Counted from the first letter of the stretch, positions 43,214 through 51,921 are shown. The stretch is DNA of 64,000 nt from CS1-C013 sp964347265 (GCA_964347265.1 CAYFXV010000001.1:133674-197673); one strand, 5' to 3'. Numbers and translations: made by a program. The notes: generated by a model not told the origin, from the sequence alone.

Positions 43214-43879
43214 ATGCCAATATTGTTTAACTTCAAAGTGTGTGACAATGCGTCTGCGTGTAATGGAATAGGTGCTTGTCCAGTAAAAGCAATAACTTGG
43301 AATGATGAACAAAAAACTTTAGTTGTTGATAATTCAAAATGTACTAGTTGTGGACTTTGTGCAAAAGCTTGCCCTGTTCCAGAAGCTATTTTAGTTGTAA
43401 AAACAGAGGAAGATTTTGAAAAAATAAAAAATCAAGTAGAAGATGATCCAAGAACTAGAGCAGAACTATTAAAAGATAGATATGGTGTTGCACCGACAGA
43501 TCTTAATCTAGTTTTAACTATGGCAAATTTCAATAAAGAAGTGTTAGAAACTGATAGAATTGTTATTGTTGATTTTTGGGATGAACCACATGTATCTTGC
43601 AGATTATTTTCTATACCGTTTGAAAACATATTACCAAAAAAAACATTTATTTCAGAAATAATGAAAATGGGAAATCTCGAAGATTTGAAGTTCAGATTTA
43701 GAAAAGTTGATGTAGAAAAAAATCCTGAAATTGCTACAAGATATAATGTAAAAGAAATTCCTTCACTATTAATATTTTGGAAAGGAAAATCAATAGGAAG
43801 AATTGAAGGTAAATTTAAAGTCGAAAAGGAGAAAGAACTCAGAAAGAAAATAGCAGAAGTACTAAAACAAATAAGGTGA
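43214..43879 (+). CDS. Ferredoxin-thioredoxin fusion protein
   Basis: This 221-aa protein has an N-terminal ferredoxin-like domain. Its second cluster motif is complete (Cys43, 46, 49, 53; CTSCGLCAKACP), while the first is irregular (Cys10, Cys16, Cys22; spacing five and five). The C-terminal half is a thioredoxin fold (IVIVDFWDEPHVSCRLFS, a late KVDVEKNPEIATRYNVKEIP with the cis-Pro, and a final FWKGKSIGRIEG hairpin). The usual WCGPC site is PHVSC, so His126 replaces the first Cys and only Cys129 remains. A redox or Fe-S sensing role is likely. It sits between acetyltransferase and P1 genes in the ribosomal operon. Confidence 0.85.
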   Translation: MPILFNFKVCDNASACNGIGACPVKAITWNDEQKTLVVDNSKCTSCGLCAKACPVPEAILVVKTEEDFEKIKNQVEDDPRTRAELLKDRYGVAPTDLNLVLTMANFNKEVLETDRIVIVDFWDEPHVSCRLFSIPFENILPKKTFISEIMKMGNLEDLKFRFRKVDVEKNPEIATRYNVKEIPSLLIFWKGKSIGRIEGKFKVEKEKELRKKIAEVLKQIR

Positions 43880-43883
43880 TGTT

Positions 43884-44189
43884 ATGGAATACATATATTC
43901 AGCACTTTTGCTTCACTCTGCTAAACAAGAAGTGAATGCTGAAAACGTAACAAAGGTGTTACAAGCAGCTGGTATAACACCAGATGAAACACGAGTAAAG
44001 GCAATGGTAGCATCTTTAGATGGAGTTAATATTGAAGAAGCAATAAGCAAAGCAGCAATGCCAGTGGCAGCAGCTGCACCAGCAGCAGAAGCAAAAGGAA
44101 AAGAGGAAAATAAAGAAAAGGAAAAAGAAGAAGATGTTGAAAAAAGAGCAGAACAGGCTGTAGAAGGTTTGGCTGGTTTGTTTGGTTAA
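43884..44189 (+). CDS. rpl12: Ribosomal protein P1 / L12 (archaeal)
   Basis: This 101-aa acidic stalk protein forms dimers on P0 and recruits translation factors to the ribosome. The N-terminal dimerisation domain (MEYIYSALLLHSAKQEVNAE), the Ala-rich hinge (about 58-70), the Lys/Glu-rich stretch and the conserved end GLAGLFG are all present. It starts 4 nt after the ferredoxin-thioredoxin gene and is the last gene of the operon, facing the minus-strand HAD gene 12 nt later. Confidence 0.95.
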   Translation: MEYIYSALLLHSAKQEVNAENVTKVLQAAGITPDETRVKAMVASLDGVNIEEAISKAAMPVAAAAPAAEAKGKEENKEKEKEEDVEKRAEQAVEGLAGLFG

Positions 44190-44201
44190 TATTTTTAAGA
44201 A

Positions 44202-45266
44202 CTAGCCTAACTTTCCTATAGCTTCTCCTCTAACTGTTTTTCTAAAATCACTACTCTCTTTAGCTAATCTCTCTCTATTTTCTTCTGTTATCATTTCAGC
44301 TTGAGGAAAATATTTTGGATTTTGTTTAACTCTTCCTCCATAAGGTGCTAGTGAATTCAATTTATCAACCCAAGTGAAAACACCCGCTTTTCCATCTCTA
44401 CTAAAAACATCTGCAATATAAGATGTTATTTGAGTATTTGGTGAAAGGACTGCAATTTCTGCTTCTCTAACAGCATAATCATTACCATTAAAGGAAACTG
44501 TTAATCCTCCAGCATTTCTAACCAATCGGTAAGCGTAAACATCTGTAATACTATCTCCAACATATATTGTATTTTCAAGTTCTCCGTTACGTTTTGAAAC
44601 AAAATCTTTAACTGCATTTGCTTTTTCAATTCCTCCTATTGGGTTAACATCTTTTAGCATTTCACCAACTTTCATCTTAGCAATTTTTTCCCAAATTATT
44701 TCATCTATTGCTTTTACTTTTAGTCTATCTATTTCAGAAAGATCTTTTAGAGACTTAGCTCCTTTAGGAATAGAAATATTAGACATATCTAGTATATCTC
44801 TTCTAAATTCTTCTAGTTTTGATTTTTCTCTATCAGTTATACCATACTTATCAATATTCATCTTTGTACAATAAGCATTTTCATAAGAAAAACTAACAAG
44901 ATCACAAACAGAACTTACATAGTGTTCGTAACTTGTACTAATAACAGCTGAGGGCATTATTCCACTAACAAACTTTAATGTTTCAGCTGCTCCTGGAACT
45001 AACAAAACGTTTTTAGGATTTGAAGAATAATTAACAATTTCTTCATTTGTCACTCCAACTGCCTTAAAGAATGGAAGTATTAATTTTAAAGTGTCTCCAG
45101 CTTTATACCCCTTCCTTTTAACAATGTCTGCTTGGACATCATCGTATGCACTTAATACAGAAAATAATGTATCCCCATCTTCTATAAAACGATCTGCTAA
45201 TTCAAAAGCATTGTCATTTTTTGAAAAAGGACCTTCTAAATCACTTGTAAAAATCATTTGTTGCAT
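44202..45266 (-). CDS. HAD-superfamily hydrolase, archaeal conserved type
   Basis: This 354-aa protein has HAD motif I as FTSDLEGPFS (nucleophile Asp with Glu at the +2 position), a motif II Ser in AVISTSYEHY, and motif IV as YVGDSITDVYAY. A large helical cap separates motifs II and IV. The opening DLEGPFSKNDNAFELA is similar to the archaeal family sometimes labelled as an energy-converting hydrogenase accessory subunit (EhaR, COG4030), which I recall but could not check. No hydrogenase genes are near. The substrate is unknown; small phosphorylated metabolites are typical of the superfamily. Confidence 0.82.
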   Translation of the reverse strand: MQQMIFTSDLEGPFSKNDNAFELADRFIEDGDTLFSVLSAYDDVQADIVKRKGYKAGDTLKLILPFFKAVGVTNEEIVNYSSNPKNVLLVPGAAETLKFVSGIMPSAVISTSYEHYVSSVCDLVSFSYENAYCTKMNIDKYGITDREKSKLEEFRRDILDMSNISIPKGAKSLKDLSEIDRLKVKAIDEIIWEKIAKMKVGEMLKDVNPIGGIEKANAVKDFVSKRNGELENTIYVGDSITDVYAYRLVRNAGGLTVSFNGNDYAVREAEIAVLSPNTQITSYIADVFSRDGKAGVFTWVDKLNSLAPYGGRVKQNPKYFPQAEMITEENRERLAKESSDFRKTVRGEAIGKLG

Positions 45267-45303
45267 GAAAAAAATACTAATTTTAAAAATTTATAGTCAA
45301 TTT

Positions 45304-45323
45304 TGTAATGCGTAGCAATTACA
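45304..45323. promoter_or_regulatory. Inverted repeat in divergent promoter region
   Basis: TGTAAT-N8-ATTACA forms a perfect 6-bp inverted repeat in the 106-bp gap between the divergent HAD and S-layer-like genes. TATA-like sequences lie on both sides (TTTATAG near 45289-45295 and CTTAAATC near 45342-45349). It has the size and spacing of an archaeal regulator site; no protein is assigned. Confidence 0.4.
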
Positions 45324-45372
45324 TAGTAAAATTCAACAAAGCTTAAATCTTTTTACTATATTAATACTTAGT

Positions 45373-46926
45373 ATGGGATTAATGAAATTATTACCAATAA
45401 CACTTTTAGCATTAGTTCTTGCAGCAACACTAGTTAGAGCTGCCCATATACCAGAAGTTTTACTAAATCCTTCTGAATGGGCTGCTAACACTGAAAAAGA
45501 ACTTTATTTGTCAGTAAAGAATTCAGACGAAGATAACATAATAAAAGTAGAAATAGAAGTTCCGGAAGCTTTAGACGAAACACCAATATATGAGATAGTT
45601 GATGTAGGGATGCCTGCAGGATGGACATACCAGCAATTTTCTAAAAAGATAGTATGGACAGCAACTGGAGTAGGAATTGGAGTCGGGGAAACTGTAGAAT
45701 TTGGTTTTATAGCTGTATCACCAGAATCAGGGGAATATGAATGGACTTGGAGAACACATGACAGCGTGGACACATACGCAGGAACATCCACAACAAGAGT
45801 TTCAGCAGCTCCAGTATCTTATTTCAAGATATTTGGTGTTTCAGAAAAAACAAAGGCCGGAAATCTTCTTAGAATAACAGTTAAAGCATATGCAGAAGAT
45901 GATACAGTAAAAACAGATTATACTGGAATAGTTAGTTTTACTTCAACAGATTCAAGAGCAATATTGCCTTCTGATTACATATTCACCAGTTTAGACAAAG
46001 GTTCTAGAGAATTCTTAGTAACTTACAAAACAATAGGAGACCAAACATTTACTATTACTGATTGGACTTCAAAAATTACAAAACAATCAATTATAACAAA
46101 TGTTGAACCTGGACCTGCAATATCAATAACTATAAGTCCTGAAGGTTCTGAAGTAAGTCCAGGAAGTTCAATAACATTTGAAGCAGAAGGAAAAGACAAA
46201 TTTGATAATAAATTTGATGTTACAGGAATGACAACATGGGGTATAGATTCAGAAGCTGGTGGAAGTTGGGATAAAAATGTTTATACAGCTGAAAAAGAAG
46301 GAATATGGACTGTAACTGGAATTTATAACTCAGTAGTTGATGGAACAACCTTAAATGTAAAACCTGGCGTACCTCCTGTCACACCACCGGAAGAGGAGGA
46401 AGAGGTTCCTGAGGAAGTTCCAGAAGAGGTTCCTGAAGAAGTACCAGAGGAGGTTCCTGAAGAGGAAGAAGAGGAAGTCATACCAGTTGAACCAACAGCT
46501 CCTTTAGAAGAAATGAACATAGAATGCGAAGATATTGTAACAATGGCTCCTGGTTCAAATGAAACATTTATAGTAACATTAAACAATGTTGGAACAACAG
46601 ATTTAACTGATGTGAGTTTATCGACAATGGGAATTCCAAGTGAGTGGATAACAATTTATCCATTTAAAATCACACTTGAAGCAGGAACTTCAAGAGACTT
46701 CTTAATAGTATTGAGTGTTCCTGAAAACGAAACTGAATCAAGAAAAATAGATTTAATAGCAACTTCAACTGAAGGGATAACAACATCAAGAAGTATTGAT
46801 CTAAATCTTGGAGCACCTCCAACAGGTTTTGTAGGGATATCAAAGAATCTATTGAATCTTGGAATTGTCATAATAGCAGTTGCAGCTTTAGTGCTAATAG
46901 CTTGGGAACTATGGTTTAGAAAGTAG
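45373..46926 (+). CDS. Abundant-type S-layer-like surface protein with acidic repeat linker and C-terminal anchor
   Basis: This 517-aa protein has a signal peptide (about 1-23) and an N-terminal beta domain (PSEWAANTEKELYLSVKNSD). Two Ig-like domains follow, then a Pro/Glu linker built from VPEE repeats (about 340-370), a NEW3-like domain and a C-terminal membrane helix (about 492-514) ending in Arg-Lys. It has few sequons compared with the giants. A TATA-like box lies about 25-30 nt before the ATG. A T-rich tract follows the stop. A single, compact gene with its own promoter and terminator fits a main envelope protein, which is inference. Confidence 0.78.
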   Translation: MGLMKLLPITLLALVLAATLVRAAHIPEVLLNPSEWAANTEKELYLSVKNSDEDNIIKVEIEVPEALDETPIYEIVDVGMPAGWTYQQFSKKIVWTATGVGIGVGETVEFGFIAVSPESGEYEWTWRTHDSVDTYAGTSTTRVSAAPVSYFKIFGVSEKTKAGNLLRITVKAYAEDDTVKTDYTGIVSFTSTDSRAILPSDYIFTSLDKGSREFLVTYKTIGDQTFTITDWTSKITKQSIITNVEPGPAISITISPEGSEVSPGSSITFEAEGKDKFDNKFDVTGMTTWGIDSEAGGSWDKNVYTAEKEGIWTVTGIYNSVVDGTTLNVKPGVPPVTPPEEEEEVPEEVPEEVPEEVPEEVPEEEEEEVIPVEPTAPLEEMNIECEDIVTMAPGSNETFIVTLNNVGTTDLTDVSLSTMGIPSEWITIYPFKITLEAGTSRDFLIVLSVPENETESRKIDLIATSTEGITTSRSIDLNLGAPPTGFVGISKNLLNLGIVIIAVAALVLIAWELWFRK

Positions 46927-46951
46927 TTTTTTCATTTTTTATTTTTAATAG
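46925..46951 (+). terminator. T-rich probable transcription terminator
   Basis: Runs of T (TTTTTTCATTTTTTATTTTT) directly follow the stop of the S-layer-like gene. Oligo-T stretches without a hairpin are the usual intrinsic terminators in archaea. Confidence 0.55.
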
Positions 46952-46980
46952 ATAATTTTTTGTAGTTTTAATTCTATTTA

Positions 46981-46998
46981 GTTCTTATACTAAAGAAC
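46981..46998. promoter_or_regulatory. Inverted repeat upstream of the alaS TATA box
   Basis: GTTCTT-ATACTA-AAGAAC is a perfect 6-bp inverted repeat with a 6-nt spacer. It is followed at once by a TATA-like sequence (AATATATAATAA), about 35 nt before the alaS ATG. Its place next to the BRE/TATA region suggests a regulator site. Confidence 0.4.
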
Positions 46999-47039
46999 AA
47001 TATATAATAAATTGATAATCATTAGATAAAAGTGATGTA

Positions 47040-48809
47040 ATGGTTTTAAATTCAGATAATTTAAAAAAGCTATACATAGAATTTTTCAAACAAAAAGGAC
47101 ACAAAGTCATTCCGAATGTCTCACTTATTCCAGAGAATGATCCCACTGTTTTATTCACAACAGCTGGTATGCATCCTTTAGTTCCTTTTTTGTTAGGTCA
47201 GCCACATCCACAAGGAAAAAGACTTGTGAATTTACAAAAATGTTTTAGGACTAGTGATATAGATGAAGTTGGTAATAATTTTCATCTAAGTTTTTTTGAG
47301 ATGCTCGGTAATTGGTCATTAGGAGATTATTTTAAAAAAGAGGCTATCACTTGGAGTCTTGAATTCTTAACAAGTAAAGACTGGCTTGGTTTAGACAAAA
47401 ATAAAATATATGTTAGTGTTTTTGAAGGTGATGAGAATGTTTCTAGAGATGAAGAGAGTGCTAGAATTTGGCAGAGCCTCGGTATTCCAAAAGAAAGAAT
47501 CTTCTATTTACCGAAAAAAGAGAATTGGTGGGGACCTGCTGGTGAAACAGGTCCTTGTGGACCTGATACTGAAATGTTTTATGATACAGGAAAAAAATCT
47601 TGTGGAAAAGATTGTAAACCAAGCTGTCCTTGTGGAAAATATTTTGAAATATGGAACGATGTTTTCATGGAATATAATAAAACAGCAGAAGGAAAATACG
47701 AATTGTTAGACCAAAAGAATGTTGATACTGGAATGGGAGTTGAAAGAACAATTGCTGTCTTACAAGGAAAAAATAGTGTTTATGAAATAGAAGAATTCAA
47801 ACCAATTGTTGATATGTTAAAGAAAATTGCAAAAATAACAAATGAAAAACAGGAAAGATCCATAAGGATTATTGCAGATCATATACGTGCTGCAACCTTT
47901 ATTCTAGCCGAAAAAATAGTACCAAAGAATGTAGAGCAAGGTTATATTCTCAGGAGATTAATAAGAAGGGCAATAAGACATGGAAAAAGTTTAGGAATAG
48001 AAAAAGATTTTCTCAGTGAGCTTTCAAAAATCATTATAAAAATTCATTCTAAAGATTATTCATACCTGAAAGAAAACGAAGAGTTCATTCTTAATGAAAT
48101 GGAGAAAGAAGAAATGAGGTTTAGAAATACGCTAGCAAAAGGTTTAAGAAAATTCAATGAGATTGCTAAAAATTTGAAAAATATTAATGGTAAGAATGCA
48201 TTCCTACTATTTCAGAGTTATGGATTCCCCATAGAAATGACAAAAGAACTTGGAAAAGAAATTGGTATTGATGTTGATGAAAATGGATTCCAAGAGGAAT
48301 TTAAAAAACATCAGAAGATATCTAGAGTCGGTGCTGAAAAAAAATTCGGTAGTGGATTGGCTGACACCTCAGAACAGACGGTAAAGCTACATACTGCAAC
48401 ACATTTACTTAATGAAGCATTGAGAAGAGTCCTGAAAAAAAGAGATATTATACAAAAAGGTTCTAACATAACACCAGAGAGATTAAGATTTGATTTCAAC
48501 TTTGATAGAGGATTGACAGATAAAGAAATAAAAGATGTTGAGGATCTAGTTAACGAACAAATAAAGAAAGCACTTCCTGTTAAGAGAAAAGAAACAACAC
48601 TTGAGGAAGCAAAAAAAATGGGAGCCCAAGCTGTTTTCAAACAAAAATATGGAGAAAAGATTTTTGTTTATTCTATAGGAGATTTTTCTTTAGAAATATG
48701 TAGTGGACCGCATGTAAAGAATACAAAAGAACTTGGTAAATTTAAAATAGTTAAAGAAAAGAGTATTTCTTCAGGTGTAAGAAGAATAAGGGCGATTTTG
48801 GAAAGTTAA
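47040..48809 (+). CDS. alaS: Short alanyl-tRNA synthetase lacking the C-Ala domain
   Basis: The enzyme charges tRNA-Ala and hydrolyses mischarged Ser- or Gly-tRNA-Ala. The aminoacylation core is clear from its N-terminal FFKQKGHKVIPNVSLIPEND, TTAGMHPLVPFLLGQ, FEMLGNWSLGDYFKK and DTGMGVERT segments. The editing domain keeps His451 and His455 (HTATH), Cys554 and His558 (CSGPH). The protein stops at 589 aa, right after SSGVRRIRAI, whereas most AlaRS proteins run to 850-950 aa with a coiled coil and C-Ala domain; these are absent. The N-terminal style is closer to bacterial or CPR-type AlaRS than to classical archaeal ones, which suggests transfer. An extra Cys-rich loop (CGKDCKPSCPCGKYFEIWND) may bind zinc. 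Confidence 0.95.
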   Translation: MVLNSDNLKKLYIEFFKQKGHKVIPNVSLIPENDPTVLFTTAGMHPLVPFLLGQPHPQGKRLVNLQKCFRTSDIDEVGNNFHLSFFEMLGNWSLGDYFKKEAITWSLEFLTSKDWLGLDKNKIYVSVFEGDENVSRDEESARIWQSLGIPKERIFYLPKKENWWGPAGETGPCGPDTEMFYDTGKKSCGKDCKPSCPCGKYFEIWNDVFMEYNKTAEGKYELLDQKNVDTGMGVERTIAVLQGKNSVYEIEEFKPIVDMLKKIAKITNEKQERSIRIIADHIRAATFILAEKIVPKNVEQGYILRRLIRRAIRHGKSLGIEKDFLSELSKIIIKIHSKDYSYLKENEEFILNEMEKEEMRFRNTLAKGLRKFNEIAKNLKNINGKNAFLLFQSYGFPIEMTKELGKEIGIDVDENGFQEEFKKHQKISRVGAEKKFGSGLADTSEQTVKLHTATHLLNEALRRVLKKRDIIQKGSNITPERLRFDFNFDRGLTDKEIKDVEDLVNEQIKKALPVKRKETTLEEAKKMGAQAVFKQKYGEKIFVYSIGDFSLEICSGPHVKNTKELGKFKIVKEKSISSGVRRIRAILES

Positions 48810-48880
48810 GAAACTAAAATAAATCCTTTTATGAAGAAGCTTTTGAGAGATTTAAATCCTGATTTTTCTATATTTTTAGT

Positions 48881-49048
48881 ATGAAGAAGAAAACAAAAAA
48901 GAAAACTTCAAGAAAATGGATATGGGTCATTGTAATTTTACTTATACTTTTAATAATAATCTGTCTTCTTTTTACGACTTGTAATTTTTGGGCTTGTCAA
49001 ATTTGTGGTATTTTCCCTGTTTTAAAGGTAGCACCAGTTCCTCCTTAA
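48881..49048 (+). CDS. Small membrane protein with Cys cluster
   Basis: This is a 55-aa open frame not overlapped by other genes. A Lys-rich start (MKKKTKKKTSRKW) is followed by one membrane helix (IWVIVILLILLIIICLLF), then the short outer segment TTCNFWACQICGIFP with three closely spaced Cys. A TATA-like box (AGATTTAAATC) lies about 25 nt before the ATG, which fits a leaderless message. The Lys-then-helix order and Cys group look like a real small protein, but there is no family match I recognise. Confidence 0.55.
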   Translation: MKKKTKKKTSRKWIWVIVILLILLIIICLLFTTCNFWACQICGIFPVLKVAPVPP

Positions 49049-49060
49049 CTTAGTGATTAA

Positions 49061-49345
49061 ATGACTAATTTCAAACAATTCCTGAAGCCGGATTGGAGAA
49101 AGATTGTGATATTTTTTATACTGTTTATTATTTCTCTGTTTTTACCTAACTATTATTTCAAGGGTAATGGATTTCCATTTGCTTATTTCTCTTTTCGAGG
49201 CGGAGGAGTACTTCCTTCTGGCGCTTTAGTTGATTTTGTTTCAAGTTATAATTTATTAGCATTAATATTGAATCTGGTTTTTTGGTATCTCCTCTCCTGT
49301 CTCATAGTCTGGATTTATGATAAGGTGAAAAAGAAAAAGCGATAG
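49061..49345 (+). CDS. Small two-helix membrane protein
   Basis: This 94-aa protein has hydrophobic segments at about 15-30 and 65-85, separated by a loop with FRGGGVLPSG, and a Lys-rich C-terminus (YDKVKKKKR). It starts 12 nt after the 55-aa membrane protein, so the two are probably one transcript. This kind of two-helix protein with a Gly-rich loop occurs widely and has no assigned function. Confidence 0.62.
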   Translation: MTNFKQFLKPDWRKIVIFFILFIISLFLPNYYFKGNGFPFAYFSFRGGGVLPSGALVDFVSSYNLLALILNLVFWYLLSCLIVWIYDKVKKKKR

Positions 49346-49421
49346 TGTGGATAAAAACAGATTAGGTAAAAACCGAAAATAATCAACAATATATTTAAGT
49401 AGGTTTTATTAAAGTTTCTTT

Positions 49422-51392
49422 ATGGAAATAAGAAACAGATATGTGGCAATTTCGGTCTTAGTAATAATGGCCCTTTCTTTTATTGGTATTTTTATTATTA
49501 TTGAGGAACCTGAAATTGTGTATGCTGCAATGGGACAAGAAATTGGAGCTGGTGAATTAGAAAAATTCTCCTCATGTGATGAATTAAAGACTTTTGTAAA
49601 AACAAATATTGAAGCATCTCGGAGGAGTACTGAGGAGATGGGATGGGAAGATGTTTTAGCCGTACCACTTATGGCACCTCTGGCTGCTGTTGGAAGTGCT
49701 GCTGCACCATCAATGGCAATGGAAAGTCAAGCAGCTATAGCAACAACTGGCCTTGCTGGAAAGTCTTTAGAGGCTGGTGAATATTCAACAACAAACATTC
49801 AAGTAGAGGGTGTTGATGAGGCTGATATTGTAAAAAACGATGGAAAATACATATATGTGGTTTCTGGAAAAAAAATTGTTATTGTTGATGCATTTCCACC
49901 TGAAAATGCTGAAATATTATCTGAAATTCAATTAAGTGGCTATCCAACAGAAATATTCATAAATAAAGACAAGTTAGTTGTCTTTGGTTCTACAGGTGGA
50001 AGTTATTATAGTTCAGGAACATTTATTAAAGTTTATGATATTTCTGATAGAGGAAATCCACAAATAAAGAGAGATGTTTCTTTAGATGGTAGTTACTTTA
50101 ATTCAAGAATGATAGGAGACTATGTTTATGTTATAATCAATCAACCAATTTACTATCAAGTAGAAGAGGATATAAAAATCCCTGAAATGAAAGTCGGAAC
50201 TCAAATCGAGCCTGTTTGTGATTGTGATGATATATATTATTTTGATATTCCTGACCGATCCTATAGAATGACAATAATAACATCAGTAAACACACAAAAT
50301 GACAATGAAGATATAGAAAGCAAAACATTCCTTACAGGAGATACACAGAATATATTTGTTTCTCTAAATAATATTTACCTAACTCAAACTACATACAGTT
50401 ACATACCTGAAATAGAAACAAGTGAAAAAACTATTGTTCATAAAATTGCTGTAAAGGATGGAGATGTGGAATATAAAGCTGAAGGAAAAGTTCCAGGAAA
50501 TGTTTTGAATCAGTTCTCAATGGACGAATTTAATGGATACTTTAGAATTGCAACAACAATTGGACGTGTGGCAAGGTTTGAAGGACAGGCAACATCCACA
50601 AACAATGTTTATGTTCTTGATAGTAATCTTAATACTGTTGGTAGACTAGAAGATTTAGCTCCCGGAGAAAGAATATATTCTGCCAGATTCATGGGTGATA
50701 GATGTTATCTTGTTACATTTAGAAAAGTTGATCCTTTGTTTGTAATAGATCTAGCAGATCCTTTTAATCCAAAAGTTCTTGGAAAACTAAAAATACCAGG
50801 ATACTCAGATTACCTTCATCCTTATGATGAAGACCACATAATAGGTGTAGGTAAGGAAACTATAGCAGCTGAAAGTGGAGACTTTTCTTGGTATCAAGGA
50901 GTAAAATTATCTTTGTTTGATGTTAGTGATGTTACAATGCCAAAAGAAGTATCAAAACTTGAAATAGGCGATAGAGGAACTGATTCATATGTATTAAGAG
51001 ATCATAAAGCATTCTTGTTCAGCAGGTCTAAGAATCTACTTGTCATACCAATCAAACTTGCAGAAATTAATGAAGAACAATACCCACAAGGTATTCCACC
51101 TAGTATGAGTGGACAGTTTGTTTGGCAAGGAGCTTATGTAATTGATATTTCATTAGAAGGTGGGCTTGGAGTTAAAGGGAGAGTAGGTCACGCAGATGAA
51201 GAAGGGCTCTTGAAAAGCGGTTATTATTACTCTTCTCCTTATGCTGTAGAAAGATCATTATACATGAATGATGTACTTTATACAATATCTAAAAAAATGA
51301 TAAAAATGAATGATTTGGATGATTTGAATGAGATTAATAAAATAGAGCTTCCTTATGAGTCTGGAGTAGGATATCCTACTCCTTATCGATAA
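49422..51392 (+). CDS. Secreted beta-propeller domain protein
   Basis: This 656-aa protein has an N-terminal membrane helix (about 9-27). A helical segment and an Ala-rich stretch come next, then a long propeller region starting TTNIQVEGVDEADIVKNDGK with YIYVVSGKKIVIVDAF. This opening is characteristic of the Beta_propel family, secreted proteins with a C-terminal propeller distantly related to WD40 repeats. Repeated strands with FMGDRCYLVTF and FVIDLADPFNPKVLG patterns follow. It is anchored at the outer face of the membrane. A TATA-like box (AATATATTTAAG) lies 20-30 nt before the ATG. The role is probably binding of partners or polymers. Confidence 0.85.
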   Translation: MEIRNRYVAISVLVIMALSFIGIFIIIEEPEIVYAAMGQEIGAGELEKFSSCDELKTFVKTNIEASRRSTEEMGWEDVLAVPLMAPLAAVGSAAAPSMAMESQAAIATTGLAGKSLEAGEYSTTNIQVEGVDEADIVKNDGKYIYVVSGKKIVIVDAFPPENAEILSEIQLSGYPTEIFINKDKLVVFGSTGGSYYSSGTFIKVYDISDRGNPQIKRDVSLDGSYFNSRMIGDYVYVIINQPIYYQVEEDIKIPEMKVGTQIEPVCDCDDIYYFDIPDRSYRMTIITSVNTQNDNEDIESKTFLTGDTQNIFVSLNNIYLTQTTYSYIPEIETSEKTIVHKIAVKDGDVEYKAEGKVPGNVLNQFSMDEFNGYFRIATTIGRVARFEGQATSTNNVYVLDSNLNTVGRLEDLAPGERIYSARFMGDRCYLVTFRKVDPLFVIDLADPFNPKVLGKLKIPGYSDYLHPYDEDHIIGVGKETIAAESGDFSWYQGVKLSLFDVSDVTMPKEVSKLEIGDRGTDSYVLRDHKAFLFSRSKNLLVIPIKLAEINEEQYPQGIPPSMSGQFVWQGAYVIDISLEGGLGVKGRVGHADEEGLLKSGYYYSSPYAVERSLYMNDVLYTISKKMIKMNDLDDLNEINKIELPYESGVGYPTPYR

Positions 51393-51420
51393 TTCGTTTT
51401 CTCCCTTAACCCTCTTCCTT

Positions 51421-51921
51421 TCATTTAATCACATTTTTAATTTCTATTTCATTTTTATCAGTATCATAAATTCCAAAAGTACATTTATTTGTGACAACAC
51501 CATGAATTTCACCAGGATTTGATAGAAGTGTTTTGCCAATCTTTTCTACTTTTGAAGTATGAGTGTGACCATGAAAGACAGCATCATATTTTCCAGTTTT
51601 GGCTAAACCTTTTGCAAACTGGTTGTTATGACAAACTGCAATTTTCCTTCCACCTACTTCTGTTTCCAACAGATCCTTTTTCAAAGTAATATCTTTATAA
51701 CTCTTGAGTGCTAGATGTGTTATTTCTTTCTGAGCACCATCAACATTACCAAAAACAGCATAAATTGGAAGCCCAAAATTTGCTAGTTTTCTGAATGTAA
51801 AAGGTGCACAAAAATCTCCACAAAAAATGATAGCATTAATTTTCTCATTTTTTAAGTTATTCAAAACCTTTTCTAAATTCCATATATTGTCGTGAATATC
51901 TGATAAAACAGCAACTTTCAT
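51421..51921 (-). CDS. YfcE/MJ0936-type metallophosphodiesterase
   Basis: This 166-aa calcineurin-like phosphoesterase has all expected metal ligands: DIH near residue 8-10, GD in FCGDFCAPF, GNVD, HN in VCHNNQ and GHTHTS. Length and compact form match the YfcE/MJ0936 family, which hydrolyses phosphodiesters with two metal ions such as Mn or Ni. The physiological substrate is not known. It faces the propeller gene, from which it is separated by 28 nt. Confidence 0.9.
   Translation of the reverse strand: MKVAVLSDIHDNIWNLEKVLNNLKNEKINAIIFCGDFCAPFTFRKLANFGLPIYAVFGNVDGAQKEITHLALKSYKDITLKKDLLETEVGGRKIAVCHNNQFAKGLAKTGKYDAVFHGHTHTSKVEKIGKTLLSNPGEIHGVVTNKCTFGIYDTDKNEIEIKNVIK

Noticed and set aside
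46393..46480. Short GA/CT-rich direct repeats that could suggest a CRISPR-like or satellite array
   Set aside because: They are codon repeats for the VPEE linker of the surface protein, in frame and without spacers. No CRISPR array or cas gene is in the window.
47410..47709. A 99-aa open frame in another frame within alaS
   Set aside because: It lies wholly inside the alanyl-tRNA synthetase gene on the same strand and has no domain or start signal.
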